NCBI GenBank assembly: GCA_964645645.1
Contig: CAZYBC010000010.1
Coordinates: 1 to 38,678 of the forward strand
Length of the DNA: 38,678 nt
Reading direction: 5' to 3'
From: CAZYBC01 sp964645645
GTDB taxonomy: Bacteria; Patescibacteriota; Microgenomatia; UBA1400; PJMF01
Made by a program: the position numbers and the translations under genes
Shown here: positions 25,213 to 33,529 of the stretch, piece after piece
Numbering within the stretch: position 1 is the first letter of the stretch
Layout of the letters: every line of letters begins with the position of its first letter
Notes under the pieces: generated by a model
Databases searched by the model: none
What the model saw: only the letters and a program-made list of their open reading frames with translations
What the model was told of the DNA's origin: nothing

Positions 25213-26256
25213 TTAGAATATTTCTTTTAATTTCTTTTTATTTTTTAGTATCCATTTATAAATGTCTTTTAAAGTTGTTTCTAAATTTTTTTGACAATGC
25301 CAATTATTTAATTTTTTAAATTTAGAACAATCTGAAAGATAGATTCTAATATCATTTGGACGATCTTCTTTAACTTTGTTAATTTTAATTTTATTGCCAG
25401 TGATTTTTTGACACTGCTTAGTTAGTTCTAAAAGTGAGAAAGAATTCTCAAGACCGCCGCCTATATTAAAAGCTTGTTTATTATATTTGTCAAAGTTGTT
25501 TAGTTGCACATCTATTGCTTCAAACAAATCATCAATATGAATAAAATCTCTGACTTGTTTACCTAAACCTTCATAGCCAGTGTAATTTAATTCTTTATTA
25601 AAGATATGGCTTGCTAACCAGAAAACGACAATCCCCTGATCTACCTTGCCAAATTGCCATGGCCCAGTGATTAAACCACAGCGATTGATAATCCCCCTGA
25701 TTCCGTAAGTTTGGATATACTCTTGTAAAAAATATTCAGCTGATAATTTTGTAGTTCCGTATAAAGATCTAGGTTTATCTAATGGAAAATTTTCGTTAAT
25801 ACCTTTAATATCAACTAATTCATATCTTGTTTTAGTTTCTTTAAATTTTAATTGATTGATATATTCAATGGGATATACTCGGCTGGTTGATAAAAATAAA
25901 AAGTCACTTTTATCTTTTCTAGCTAATTCTAAGCAATTAATTGCGCCCACTAAATTTGTATCAATTAAGTATTGTGGAGATTCATTAACTCCGGCTAAGA
26001 CTGAAGGCTCTGCAGAACACTCAATGATTAAATCTATTTTTTGTTTAATTTTTAAATCTTTTTTATTCCGGACATCCCCTTTTATAAATTCAACTTGAGC
26101 TTTTTTTAAGCGTGGAACATTTAATTCACTACCTTTTCTGATTAAATTATCTAAAACAATAATATTAATTTTTGGATATTTTTTCTTTAGCTTAATAGCT
26201 AAATTTGAGCCAACAAAACCAGCGCCGCCAGTAATTAGGATATTCTGATAATTCAT
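25213..26256 (-). CDS. NAD-dependent SDR, CDP-paratose 2-epimerase-like
   Basis: A 347-residue extended SDR. The Rossmann motif is ITGGAGFVGSNLA. SAEPSVLAGVNESPQYL, the LSTSRVYP active-site strand, the catalytic SLYGTTK (Tyr and Lys present), INRCGLITGPWQFGKVDQG and GKQVRDFIHIDDL closely follow the CDP-paratose 2-epimerase (tyvelose pathway) family. Enzymes of this type invert C2 of a nucleotide-activated deoxysugar through a transient keto group. Many relatives have unknown substrates, so the exact donor is open. It overlaps the previous SDR by 4 bases; the two form a pair, and only this one keeps the catalytic tyrosine. Confidence 0.85.
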   Translation of the reverse strand: MNYQNILITGGAGFVGSNLAIKLKKKYPKINIIVLDNLIRKGSELNVPRLKKAQVEFIKGDVRNKKDLKIKQKIDLIIECSAEPSVLAGVNESPQYLIDTNLVGAINCLELARKDKSDFLFLSTSRVYPIEYINQLKFKETKTRYELVDIKGINENFPLDKPRSLYGTTKLSAEYFLQEYIQTYGIRGIINRCGLITGPWQFGKVDQGIVVFWLASHIFNKELNYTGYEGLGKQVRDFIHIDDLFEAIDVQLNNFDKYNKQAFNIGGGLENSFSLLELTKQCQKITGNKIKINKVKEDRPNDIRIYLSDCSKFKKLNNWHCQKNLETTLKDIYKWILKNKKKLKEIF

Positions 26257-27308
26257 TGTTTAAAATGTCCTTGCTGGCAAATTTCTTTTAAAATCATATC
26301 AATATCATATTTGTAATTCCAATTGGGATAATGTTTTTTAAACTTTGACACATCACTAATATACCAAATATGATCACCAATCCTATTATCTTTTTTAATT
26401 TCGTAATTAGCTTTTTTACCTAAGATTTTTTCTATTTTTGCAATAGCTTCTAAAACAGAAATATTAGAGTGACGAGAACCTCCGGCATTATAGACTTCTC
26501 CACTACGTGGTTTTTTATAAAAATGCCAAAACATATTTACTAAATCAAAACTATGGATATTATCTCTTACCTGTTTGCCAGAATAACCAAAAATTATATA
26601 TTTTTTATTTTCAGCAATACATTTCACTAAATAAGCTAAAAAACCATGTAATTGAGTTCCTGAATGCGCTGGACCGGTTAAACATCCTCCTCTAAAACAA
26701 GCAGTTTTTAAACCAAAATACTTACCATATTCTTGCACTAAAAGATCAGCGGCGGCTTTGGAAGCTCCAAACAAACTGTGTTTACAATTATCTAAACTCA
26801 TGCTTTCGTCTATCCCCTGGTAATATTTGTGTCTCTTAGGTAGTTCAAAACGGGTTTTTAATTCTTTGATTGGCAATAAGTTGGGTCGATCTCCGTAAAC
26901 TTTATTAGTAGAAGTAAAAATAAAAACTGCTTTAGGACAGTATTTTCTAAAGTTTTCAAGTAAAATTAAAGTTCCATTGGCGTTAATTGTAAAATCTGTT
27001 AAGGGTTCTTTAGCAGCCCAATCGTGAGAAGGTTGAGCAGCAGTGTGGATAATTAAATCAAATTTATATTGTTTGAAGATTTCTTCAATCTTTTTTTCAT
27101 TTCTAATGTCAATATTGTAGTGAGTATAGTTGTCTTTAAAATTTTTTATTAGTTGTTGTCTATTCCAATCGGTGGATGCTTCTTTACCAAAAAAATATTC
27201 ACGCATGTTGTTATCAATACCAATAATCTTGAATTTTTTATTGATGAGAAATTTAGTGGCTTCTGAACCGATAAGTCCAGCTGAACCAGTAATAAGTGCT
27301 GTTTTCAT
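26253..27308 (-). CDS. NAD-dependent SDR, CDP-paratose 2-epimerase-like, catalytic Tyr replaced by Phe
   Basis: A 351-residue extended SDR with ITGSAGLIGSEA, the long GIDNNMREYFFGKEAST insertion, HTAAQPSHDWAA, TSTNKVYGD, GGCLTGPAHSGTQLHGF and GKQVRDNIHSFDL. These blocks are found in a widespread branch annotated as CDP-tyvelose/paratose 2-epimerase. The YxxxK motif reads HSLFGASK: F180 stands where the catalytic tyrosine is expected and K184 is kept (codon TTT at 26769-26771). From memory, this branch often has Phe here, which suggests a different mechanism instead of a dead enzyme. It overlaps the formyltransferase by 4 bases and the next SDR by 4 bases. Confidence 0.83.
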   Translation of the reverse strand: MKTALITGSAGLIGSEATKFLINKKFKIIGIDNNMREYFFGKEASTDWNRQQLIKNFKDNYTHYNIDIRNEKKIEEIFKQYKFDLIIHTAAQPSHDWAAKEPLTDFTINANGTLILLENFRKYCPKAVFIFTSTNKVYGDRPNLLPIKELKTRFELPKRHKYYQGIDESMSLDNCKHSLFGASKAAADLLVQEYGKYFGLKTACFRGGCLTGPAHSGTQLHGFLAYLVKCIAENKKYIIFGYSGKQVRDNIHSFDLVNMFWHFYKKPRSGEVYNAGGSRHSNISVLEAIAKIEKILGKKANYEIKKDNRIGDHIWYISDVSKFKKHYPNWNYKYDIDMILKEICQQGHFKQ

Positions 27309-28180
27309 AATTTTTCTATAGAATAGTTTACTATTTCAACAAATCCATCTTTTAGGTTTAAAAAGATATTTTTATTTTTTTTGATTGTTTTATAATCTGT
27401 TTTTAAATTAAGAATATAATTCTTATTAATAATAGTAGTTTTTTTAATTTTTTCTATTAGGATTTTGCAATCTACTAATTTAATAAAAGCTCTTGGATAA
27501 GGTCCTAATAATCCTCTGACTAAATTATATAATTCTTGATAATTAATATTTTTTAAATCTTTAAGCTTAACTTCACTTTGCTCTGGTTTTCTGCGTTTAT
27601 AAACCTGATAACTATTGGGATTTTTTTGTGGTAAAAATAGCAGTTTATTTTCCAGACTATCAGAAATTAGATTTTTAGTTAAATCAACACCCAGTTTAGT
27701 CATTCTATTAAAAATATTTAACACAGTTCCAGATAATGACATTGATTTTTGACCATAAATATCTCCAGCATCAATTTCATTAGACATTTTAAAAATAGTT
27801 ATGGCAGATGTTGTTTCTCCATTAATAAGTTGATTCTGGATTGGAGTACCACCCCGATATTTTGGTAGTTTAGATGGGTGAAGGCATAAACAAATAAAAT
27901 TATCCAAAATTGTTTGACTGATGATAAAAGACCAACTATAAAAACAAGCTATTTTTATTTTATTGTCAGAGAGAATTTGATAAATTTGTTTGTTGTTTTT
28001 AGGATCAACTTCTATAACTTTGATGTTTTTTTTAAATTTATTCTCTATTTTAAAATCAATATTATTAGCTACGATCAAAAGATCTAAAGTAAAACTTTGA
28101 TTAATTTTTTGATATTGATAAATTTGTTTAAAAATTTTATAACCCCATTCACGATAGATAACAAAAGCTATTTTTAACAT
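27305..28180 (-). CDS. Formyltransferase-family protein (sugar N-formyltransferase-like)
   Basis: A 291-residue protein with the formyltransferase hydrolase fold used by Fmt and sugar N-formyltransferases. LHPSKLPKYRGGTPIQ (about 100-115) is the conserved HPSxLPxYRG block, and NEIDAGDIYG holds the catalytic aspartate (D137). The usual N-x-H pair reads C99-L-H101, so the general Asn is a Cys (codon TGC at 27884-27886). A C-terminal domain of about 90 residues follows, with PQxxxxSYQVYKRRKPEQ as in Fmt relatives. It probably moves a formyl group from N10-formyl-tetrahydrofolate to an amino sugar. It directly follows the PIG-L deacetylase (2-base gap), which could create the amine. A role as the housekeeping Met-tRNA formyltransferase is less likely in this operon. 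Confidence 0.82.
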   Translation of the reverse strand: MLKIAFVIYREWGYKIFKQIYQYQKINQSFTLDLLIVANNIDFKIENKFKKNIKVIEVDPKNNKQIYQILSDNKIKIACFYSWSFIISQTILDNFICLCLHPSKLPKYRGGTPIQNQLINGETTSAITIFKMSNEIDAGDIYGQKSMSLSGTVLNIFNRMTKLGVDLTKNLISDSLENKLLFLPQKNPNSYQVYKRRKPEQSEVKLKDLKNINYQELYNLVRGLLGPYPRAFIKLVDCKILIEKIKKTTIINKNYILNLKTDYKTIKKNKNIFLNLKDGFVEIVNYSIEKL

Positions 28181-28182
28181 AT

Positions 28183-28887
28183 TTAATAAATTGTTGTTCT
28201 TAATAGATGATAAGCTTCTGCTAAAACCATCCCAGATTCGATTCCCTGAATAGCGGCGATTCTTTTTAAATTTTCTATACTTCTAGAGTGGGGATCTTTT
28301 CTTACTTGAGTTTTATGGCATTTATAGAGGTTAATTTTAAAATCTAAGAGAGTTTGTTTATTGTATATTTGGTTTAGATCAATAAAAACATTAGGAGTTT
28401 TTTTGGTATTAATACCCCAATCATAAGGTTCAAAGAATTCTAAAACATTAGGAACGTAATATCTTGCTTCTTTTGGGGTGGGTCTTAAAGCTGTAATACA
28501 AGCTTTAAATAGTTCTAAATGATCTTGATTATAGCTAGTTGATGAGGGGATAACCATAATTGTTGGTTTAAAAGATTCCATGACATCTTCAATTTTTTCG
28601 ATCATATCTTTTTGCGGAACCATATCTAGTTTAGTAAATTCATCTCCTATATAAAAAATTTCAGTTTTTTCTGATAAAAATTTTTCTACACTTTTAATTT
28701 CCTCTAATCTAGTATTTGTGTTAGTATTTTTTGTGATTAATTGTCGGCTATTACCTACACAAGCATAGATAATTTTTATTTTAGCTCCTTCTTTTTTACA
28801 TTTACCGATTAAGCCTCCACAAGAAATAGCTTCATCATCTGGATGAGGAGAGATTATCAATAACTTTGTTTTGCTATTAATTGTCAT
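28183..28887 (-). CDS. PIG-L/LmbE-type zinc N-deacetylase
   Basis: A 234-residue deacetylase. The zinc motif is HPDDE at residues 15-19 (after LLIIS), and the third ligand is H123 in YNQDHLELF. The C-terminal ESGMVLAEAYHLLR block is typical of GlcNAc-PI, GlcNAc-malate and related deacetylases. The family hydrolyses the N-acetyl group of GlcNAc-containing molecules to the free amine. Here the natural substrate would be an N-acetylated nucleotide sugar or glycan. Gene order (reductase before, formyltransferase after) suggests it frees the amine for N-formylation; that step is inference. The start overlaps the reductase end by 11 bases. Confidence 0.9.
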   Translation of the reverse strand: MTINSKTKLLIISPHPDDEAISCGGLIGKCKKEGAKIKIIYACVGNSRQLITKNTNTNTRLEEIKSVEKFLSEKTEIFYIGDEFTKLDMVPQKDMIEKIEDVMESFKPTIMVIPSSTSYNQDHLELFKACITALRPTPKEARYYVPNVLEFFEPYDWGINTKKTPNVFIDLNQIYNKQTLLDFKINLYKCHKTQVRKDPHSRSIENLKRIAAIQGIESGMVLAEAYHLLRTTIY

Positions 28888-29641
28888 AATTTAGTTTTAC
28901 TTTATCTAAATAATTTTTAAACTCAATTAAATCTTTTTTTAAATCTATGTTGATGTCAGATTTAGTATAAGATGAAAAAGGTCGTTTAACAACATTATCT
29001 GAATCATTAAATTTAGTGTTAATGATTAAAGATTTTGGTAAATTAAATACTTCTATTATTAAATTAGCAAAATTTAAATAACTTATTTTTTTATTAGAAA
29101 AAATATTTAAAATGCCAGTTTGATTTAAGTTATTGATTATTTCTTTTACTAACCTAACTGCTGAAACTGGATTGAAAAAAACATTATCATAAATTTTAGT
29201 TTTTTTGTTTTTTAATAATTCTTGGACTATATAATTTTTTTGACTATAAAAATTAGTTCTAATAATCAAAAATTTGGGATTAACTAATTGTTCAGCTTTA
29301 GCTTTTGATTTGCCATAAACATTAATTGGATTAATGGCATAATCTGAAGAAATTTGAATTAGCTTTTTGTTATATTTAAGACAGATATCATTGATTTTTT
29401 TAACAGCATTTGTATTTATTTCAAAACATCGATCTGTCTGAGATTCACATAGCTCAACATTTGTAATAGCTGCACAATTGATAATAAATTGACCTTTAAA
29501 ATTAGCAATTTGTTCAGTGAGTTCTTTTTCATTGGTGATATCACATTTAGTTCTATCAATTAATAAACAATTATCTTTATATAATTTTTCAAAATAACTA
29601 GCTAAATTAGATTTTCCTCCTAAAATAAGAATGTTTTTCAT
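28877..29641 (-). CDS. RmlD-like NAD(P)H-dependent sugar reductase (SDR)
   Basis: A 254-residue SDR of the dTDP-4-dehydrorhamnose reductase group. The N-terminal nucleotide loop is ILGGKSNLA (residues 6-14), a relaxed version of the GxxGxxG motif. AAITNVELCE matches the RmlD AAYTxVDxxE block. ISSDYAINPINVYGKSK holds the serine and the catalytic pair Y109/K113. The loop usually found between SSDY and NVYG is missing, and the protein is shorter than RmlD (about 280-300). It probably reduces the C4 keto group made by the dehydratase two genes upstream. It is coupled to the C-methyltransferase by ATGA and overlaps the deacetylase by 11 bases. Confidence 0.82.
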   Translation of the reverse strand: MKNILILGGKSNLASYFEKLYKDNCLLIDRTKCDITNEKELTEQIANFKGQFIINCAAITNVELCESQTDRCFEINTNAVKKINDICLKYNKKLIQISSDYAINPINVYGKSKAKAEQLVNPKFLIIRTNFYSQKNYIVQELLKNKKTKIYDNVFFNPVSAVRLVKEIINNLNQTGILNIFSNKKISYLNFANLIIEVFNLPKSLIINTKFNDSDNVVKRPFSSYTKSDINIDLKKDLIEFKNYLDKVKLNYDN

Positions 29642-30891
29642 AAAATTTTAATTTTAGGGAAGGGCACAATAAATTTTGTTCCTTGATTAATTAGTTTTTT
29701 TTCTTGAGCTAAAATTGAATCAGCATAATTCCAGGCTGTAATTAAAAAATAATCTGGTGGATTTTTTCTAGCTTGTTCTGGTTTGATGATTGGGATATGT
29801 ACACCTGGCATAAATTTACCAGCTCTTAAAGGCGATACATCGACAATATAATCTAAATATTTCTGATCAATGCCACAATAATTTAATAAAATCGTAGCTC
29901 TTCCGGCAGCTCCGTAACCAGCTATAGTTTTATTTTCTTTTTTAAGTTTATCTAATAGTTTAATTAATTTCTTTTTATGTGTGATGACTTGTTTTTCAAA
30001 TTTTTTTAAATTAGATAAATTAATATTTTTTTCTAACTTAATTAATTTATTAACACTTGGTTTAATCTTTAAGTCAGCATTTTCAAAAGAACTAATAACT
30101 CTGATACTTCCTCCATGTGTAGTTAAACGTTGGACATCAATAATTTTAAGGTTATGAAGTTTAAAAATTTCTTTGAGAGAACTAACACTGTAATAGCTCA
30201 TATGTTCATGATAAACAGTATCATATTGAAAATCTTTAAATAAATCTAATAAATAATGAACTTCTACTATGAAAACCCCATTTGGTTTTAAAATTTTTTT
30301 AGTGGCGTCAATAATTTCATGGATATTATCCATATGAGCGAATACATTGCTTCCAGTCACAACATCTACTTTGCCGATTTGCTTAATAATTTTTTCAACA
30401 CTTTCCTGGTTAAAATAATCAGTCCAAATTTTAAGGCCTTTTTCTTTAGCAATTTTAGAAACATTTATTGAAGGATCTATACCGTATGACTCGATATTTT
30501 TTTCATCTTTAAAATATTGTAATAAAACACCATCATTAGATCCGAATTCTAAAATTTTAGAATTTTTTTTATTTAAATAATTTTTTTTTAAAAAATCAGC
30601 ATAGTTTTTAAAATGATCAGCGAGTGAGCTAATTACTGAAGATACATAATTATATTGACTAAATAATACGTCTGAATTAATGATATCTAAAACTTGAACC
30701 AAACCACATTTTTGGCAAAAATATAATTTTAAAGGAAATTTAAGCTCTTTAGCAAAATTTTTTTCTTTCAGAAACCCTCCTGCTAAGGGCATTTCTCCTA
30801 AATCTAAAAATAAATGTATATCTGTACTGGAACAACCTCGGCAATTTTTTCTTAAAGTAACTAATTTAGTATTTAATGTTTTTTTATTCAT
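29638..30891 (-). CDS. Sugar C-methyltransferase (TylC3/NovU/TcaB9 type)
   Basis: A 417-residue three-domain methyltransferase. The N-terminal zinc-binding domain has C17, C20, C59 and C62. The SAM domain has EFGSNDG (115-121) and VVTGSNVFAHMDN. YHEHMSYYS (227-235) supplies the Tyr/His pair that acts in C-3 methylation of 4-keto sugars in this family. The C-terminal domain has GYGAAGRATILLN (325-337). Full length and all landmarks are intact. Members add a methyl group to carbon 3 or 5 of nucleotide-bound 4-keto-6-deoxy sugars, giving branched sugars. It sits between the 4,6-dehydratase (8-base overlap) and the reductase (ATGA), exactly where a 4-keto intermediate would be used. Confidence 0.9.
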   Translation of the reverse strand: MNKKTLNTKLVTLRKNCRGCSSTDIHLFLDLGEMPLAGGFLKEKNFAKELKFPLKLYFCQKCGLVQVLDIINSDVLFSQYNYVSSVISSLADHFKNYADFLKKNYLNKKNSKILEFGSNDGVLLQYFKDEKNIESYGIDPSINVSKIAKEKGLKIWTDYFNQESVEKIIKQIGKVDVVTGSNVFAHMDNIHEIIDATKKILKPNGVFIVEVHYLLDLFKDFQYDTVYHEHMSYYSVSSLKEIFKLHNLKIIDVQRLTTHGGSIRVISSFENADLKIKPSVNKLIKLEKNINLSNLKKFEKQVITHKKKLIKLLDKLKKENKTIAGYGAAGRATILLNYCGIDQKYLDYIVDVSPLRAGKFMPGVHIPIIKPEQARKNPPDYFLITAWNYADSILAQEKKLINQGTKFIVPFPKIKIL

Positions 30892-31972
30892 TGTTTTTAA
30901 GTAAAAGGCTTTTTAAATCCTTTTTTGATAGAGAATTTAAATAATTTATTGCTTGATCTTTTTCTATTTTTGTTAGCCAACCATCTTTATCTAAGATAGC
31001 TTCAATTTCTTTTTTAGTCATTATTTTAGTATTATTAGAATTAAATTCACTTAATCCAATTTTTAAATTTTTTTTATTTTTATAAAAATTCTCTGTTTCA
31101 GGTAAATTAATTTGAGGTAAAATAACAAAATATTTTTTCAAATCAAACGTTCTATTCATTTCATATCTTGATATTAATAATTCATATAATTTTTCTCCTG
31201 GTCTAATCCCAACAACTTTTATTTTAGTTTTATCATTTCCTAATCTAGAAACCATTACGTCTGCTAATTCTGTGATTTTGCAACCTGGCATTTTCATGAC
31301 AAAAACTTCTCCACCTATAGAGTTTAAACTAGCATGCAAAATTAGTTTTATTGCTTCTTCTAATCTAAATAAAAACCTAGTCATTTCTTTATGAGTTAGA
31401 GTTATTTCATTTAATTTTAGTATTTGTTCTTTAAAAAGAGGGACTACACTGCCATTTGTCCCTAAAACATTACCGCCTCTGATACAAACAAATTTAGTTT
31501 GACTATTTAACAAATTAGCAGCGATAATTAATTTTTCGCCACAAGCCTTAGTTACGCCATATAAGTTAAATGGATCAACTGCTTTATCAGTAGAAACATC
31601 AATAACTTTTTCAACTTTATTTTCTATAGCACAATTAATGACATTTTGAGTGCCGATAATATTGGTTTGAACTGCTTCCCAGGGATTATTCTCGCATACG
31701 GGAACGTGTTTTAAAGCAGCTAAGTGAAAAATAATATCAATTTGTTCTGTAGCTAAATTTAATCTATCTTTATCTCTAACATCGCCAATAATAAATTTAA
31801 GTTTGTTATTCTTAAATTTTCTTTCCATATCAACTTGTCTATGTTCTCCTCTAGAGTAGATACGGATTTCTTTGCAGTTATATTTTTCTAATAATTGTTT
31901 TACCAATTCTTGTCCCCAAGAACCGGTTCCTCCTGTGATTAAAATTGATTTATTGTTTAAGTTATTGTGCAT
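30884..31972 (-). CDS. UDP-GlcNAc 4,6-dehydratase (PseB/FlaA1/CapE type)
   Basis: A 362-residue SDR. The Rossmann loop is ITGGTGSWG (12-20), followed by YSRGEHRQVDMER and FHLAALKHVPVCE. The active-site strand is VSTDKAVDPFNLYGVTK with the inverting-dehydratase triad D129, K130, Y138 and with K142. RGGNVLGTNGSVVPLF and MTRF are also diagnostic. The family converts UDP-GlcNAc to a UDP-4-keto-6-deoxy-HexNAc, often with C5 inversion, in the cytosol. The C-terminal 70 residues are family-typical. It overlaps the C-methyltransferase by 8 bases and follows a GT2 after 7 bases. It is the likely entry enzyme of the amino-sugar module below it. Confidence 0.92.
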   Translation of the reverse strand: MHNNLNNKSILITGGTGSWGQELVKQLLEKYNCKEIRIYSRGEHRQVDMERKFKNNKLKFIIGDVRDKDRLNLATEQIDIIFHLAALKHVPVCENNPWEAVQTNIIGTQNVINCAIENKVEKVIDVSTDKAVDPFNLYGVTKACGEKLIIAANLLNSQTKFVCIRGGNVLGTNGSVVPLFKEQILKLNEITLTHKEMTRFLFRLEEAIKLILHASLNSIGGEVFVMKMPGCKITELADVMVSRLGNDKTKIKVVGIRPGEKLYELLISRYEMNRTFDLKKYFVILPQINLPETENFYKNKKNLKIGLSEFNSNNTKIMTKKEIEAILDKDGWLTKIEKDQAINYLNSLSKKDLKSLLLKNNE

Positions 31973-31979
31973 TTTAAAA

Positions 31980-32975
31980 TTAGTTTTTAATAATATAATT
32001 TTTTGATAATTTTTGGTAAGGTTTATTTAAAAAAATAGAAGGGATAGGAGAAATAAATTTTTTTAAATAGAGATCGTTAAGTTTTCTATTTTTTTGTACA
32101 AAAGTTCTAAATTTTCTAATTTTTTTATAAATAGTTAAAAAACTATAAAGTTTATTAGTGAATTTTATTAAATAGTCTATATTAAAATCTTTAATAATAA
32201 AAGTTATAAAAACTAAAAAGCTAATATATAAAATATAAACTGGGAAAACAAATATTAAAGTTAAATCATTATAATTTGTGATTATAGAAATAAATGAAAT
32301 AAATAAATTGTTTATAATTTTTTCTACTCCAAATCCTCCTGTAGTTCCGCCACCATAATGAAATATATATGTATCATGAATCATAAAATTTTGATAACCA
32401 AATATTTTTAATCTCCATGACAAATCTAAGTCTTCACCATATAAAAAAATGTTTTCGTTAAATCCTTTTACTGCCACATAAGTTTTTTTAGCAATAAAAA
32501 AAGGGCAACCAGAAATAGTAAAAATATCATTAGGGTCGTATCGATCATTAGGAAAGCCAAAAATATCTATTTGACCGCCGTATTTTTTAGGCATATTTTG
32601 GGGATTACTATCAAAATCAATTAATTTACAACTCATTCCACCTATTTTTATTTTTTTCTTTTCTTTATTTAGATAATTAGTTAAGATTATTTCTAGAAAA
32701 TCTTTTGGCAAATACATATCCTCATTTAAAAAGGCTAAATAATTCCCTTTGGCTTTTTTAGCTCCAAAATTGCAAGCTGAACCAAACCCTTGATTCTTTT
32801 TAGAGAAGACTCTAACTTTTTTGAATGTTTTTTTAACAAATTCAATAGAATTATCTTTAGACTCATTATCAACAAGGATAACTTCAAATTTTTTGTAAGA
32901 TTGTTTATAAATACTATCAAATAATCTTTTTAAAAAACGTTGTCCATTGTAGTTAACAATAATTATTGAAATCAT
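31980..32975 (-). CDS. Glycosyltransferase family 2, rhamnosyltransferase-like
   Basis: A 331-residue enzyme: ISIIIVNYNGQRFL, FEVILVDNESKDNS, NQGFGSACNFGAKKA, LAFLNEDMYLP at the metal site, and FLYGEDLDLSWRLKIFGY for the catalytic base region. FHYGGGTTGGFG follows, then two hydrophobic segments (about 225-260) that may bind the membrane. The layout is that of WbbL/RfbF-like transferases. The ATG at 32975 lies 4 bases after the acyltransferase stop, and the dehydratase follows after 7 bases. The C-terminus is strongly AT-rich. The donor is unknown but could be one of the sugars made by the module downstream. Confidence 0.9.
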   Translation of the reverse strand: MISIIIVNYNGQRFLKRLFDSIYKQSYKKFEVILVDNESKDNSIEFVKKTFKKVRVFSKKNQGFGSACNFGAKKAKGNYLAFLNEDMYLPKDFLEIILTNYLNKEKKKIKIGGMSCKLIDFDSNPQNMPKKYGGQIDIFGFPNDRYDPNDIFTISGCPFFIAKKTYVAVKGFNENIFLYGEDLDLSWRLKIFGYQNFMIHDTYIFHYGGGTTGGFGVEKIINNLFISFISIITNYNDLTLIFVFPVYILYISFLVFITFIIKDFNIDYLIKFTNKLYSFLTIYKKIRKFRTFVQKNRKLNDLYLKKFISPIPSIFLNKPYQKLSKNYIIKN

Positions 32976-32979
32976 TTTA

Positions 32980-33525
32980 TTATTTAATAGTTTTAATTAA
33001 TTTTGCCGGATTACCGGCTATTATTGAATAATCTGGAAAAGATTTATTTACAACACTATTTGCGCCAACTACACATTGTCTACCCAGTTTTACTCCTTTT
33101 AAAATAAAGCTATGGGCACCAATAAAGCAATCATCGCCAATAACAATTTTTTTTCCTAAAGTAAGTCCGCTATCAATTGGAGAAATATCTTTTTTTAACA
33201 GAGAATGATCATGATCAATAATAGAAACGTTGTAAGACAAAACACATTTTTTGCCTATCTCAATGCCTCTAGAAGCTGATAACATTGCATATCTTCCTAT
33301 TTGAGTTCCAGAGTTGATAACTATTTTAGGATTTGTTTGGTTTTTTATTATTTCTATCCAAGCATTACGACCAATAACTACATTTTTTTTTAAAATTAAG
33401 CCTTTGAGATCAACATTTAAAAAGTCATATCCAGGGCCCATCAAACTACTTTTATCTATCTTAGCGCCTTTAATTTTATCTGGAATCGTGCAAATTTGAC
33501 CAATTAATTTAACAAAATTATACAT
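32980..33525 (-). CDS. Hexapeptide-repeat O-acyltransferase
   Basis: A 181-residue left-handed beta-helix protein. Hexapeptide turns run from about residue 40 (LKKNVVIGRNAWIEI, INSGTQIGRYAM, IEIGKKCVLSYNVSI). IDHDHSLLK carries the catalytic-type histidine, and GKKIVIGDDCFIGAHSFILKGVKLG and SIIAGNPAKLIK close the fold. This is the WbbJ/CysE-like O-acetyltransferase signature; acetyl-CoA is the usual donor and a glycan hydroxyl the usual acceptor. It is spaced 4 bases from both neighbours, a methyltransferase before and a GT2 after. It is distinct from the acyltransferase at 327-926, which has a hydrophobic N-terminus. Confidence 0.9.
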   Translation of the reverse strand: MYNFVKLIGQICTIPDKIKGAKIDKSSLMGPGYDFLNVDLKGLILKKNVVIGRNAWIEIIKNQTNPKIVINSGTQIGRYAMLSASRGIEIGKKCVLSYNVSIIDHDHSLLKKDISPIDSGLTLGKKIVIGDDCFIGAHSFILKGVKLGRQCVVGANSVVNKSFPDYSIIAGNPAKLIKTIK

Positions 33526-33529
33526 ATTT

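Noticed and set aside
25856..26098. Plus-strand frame of 80 codons within the epimerase region
   Set aside because: It is antisense to a fully conserved SDR reading frame; no ribosome binding site or family match.
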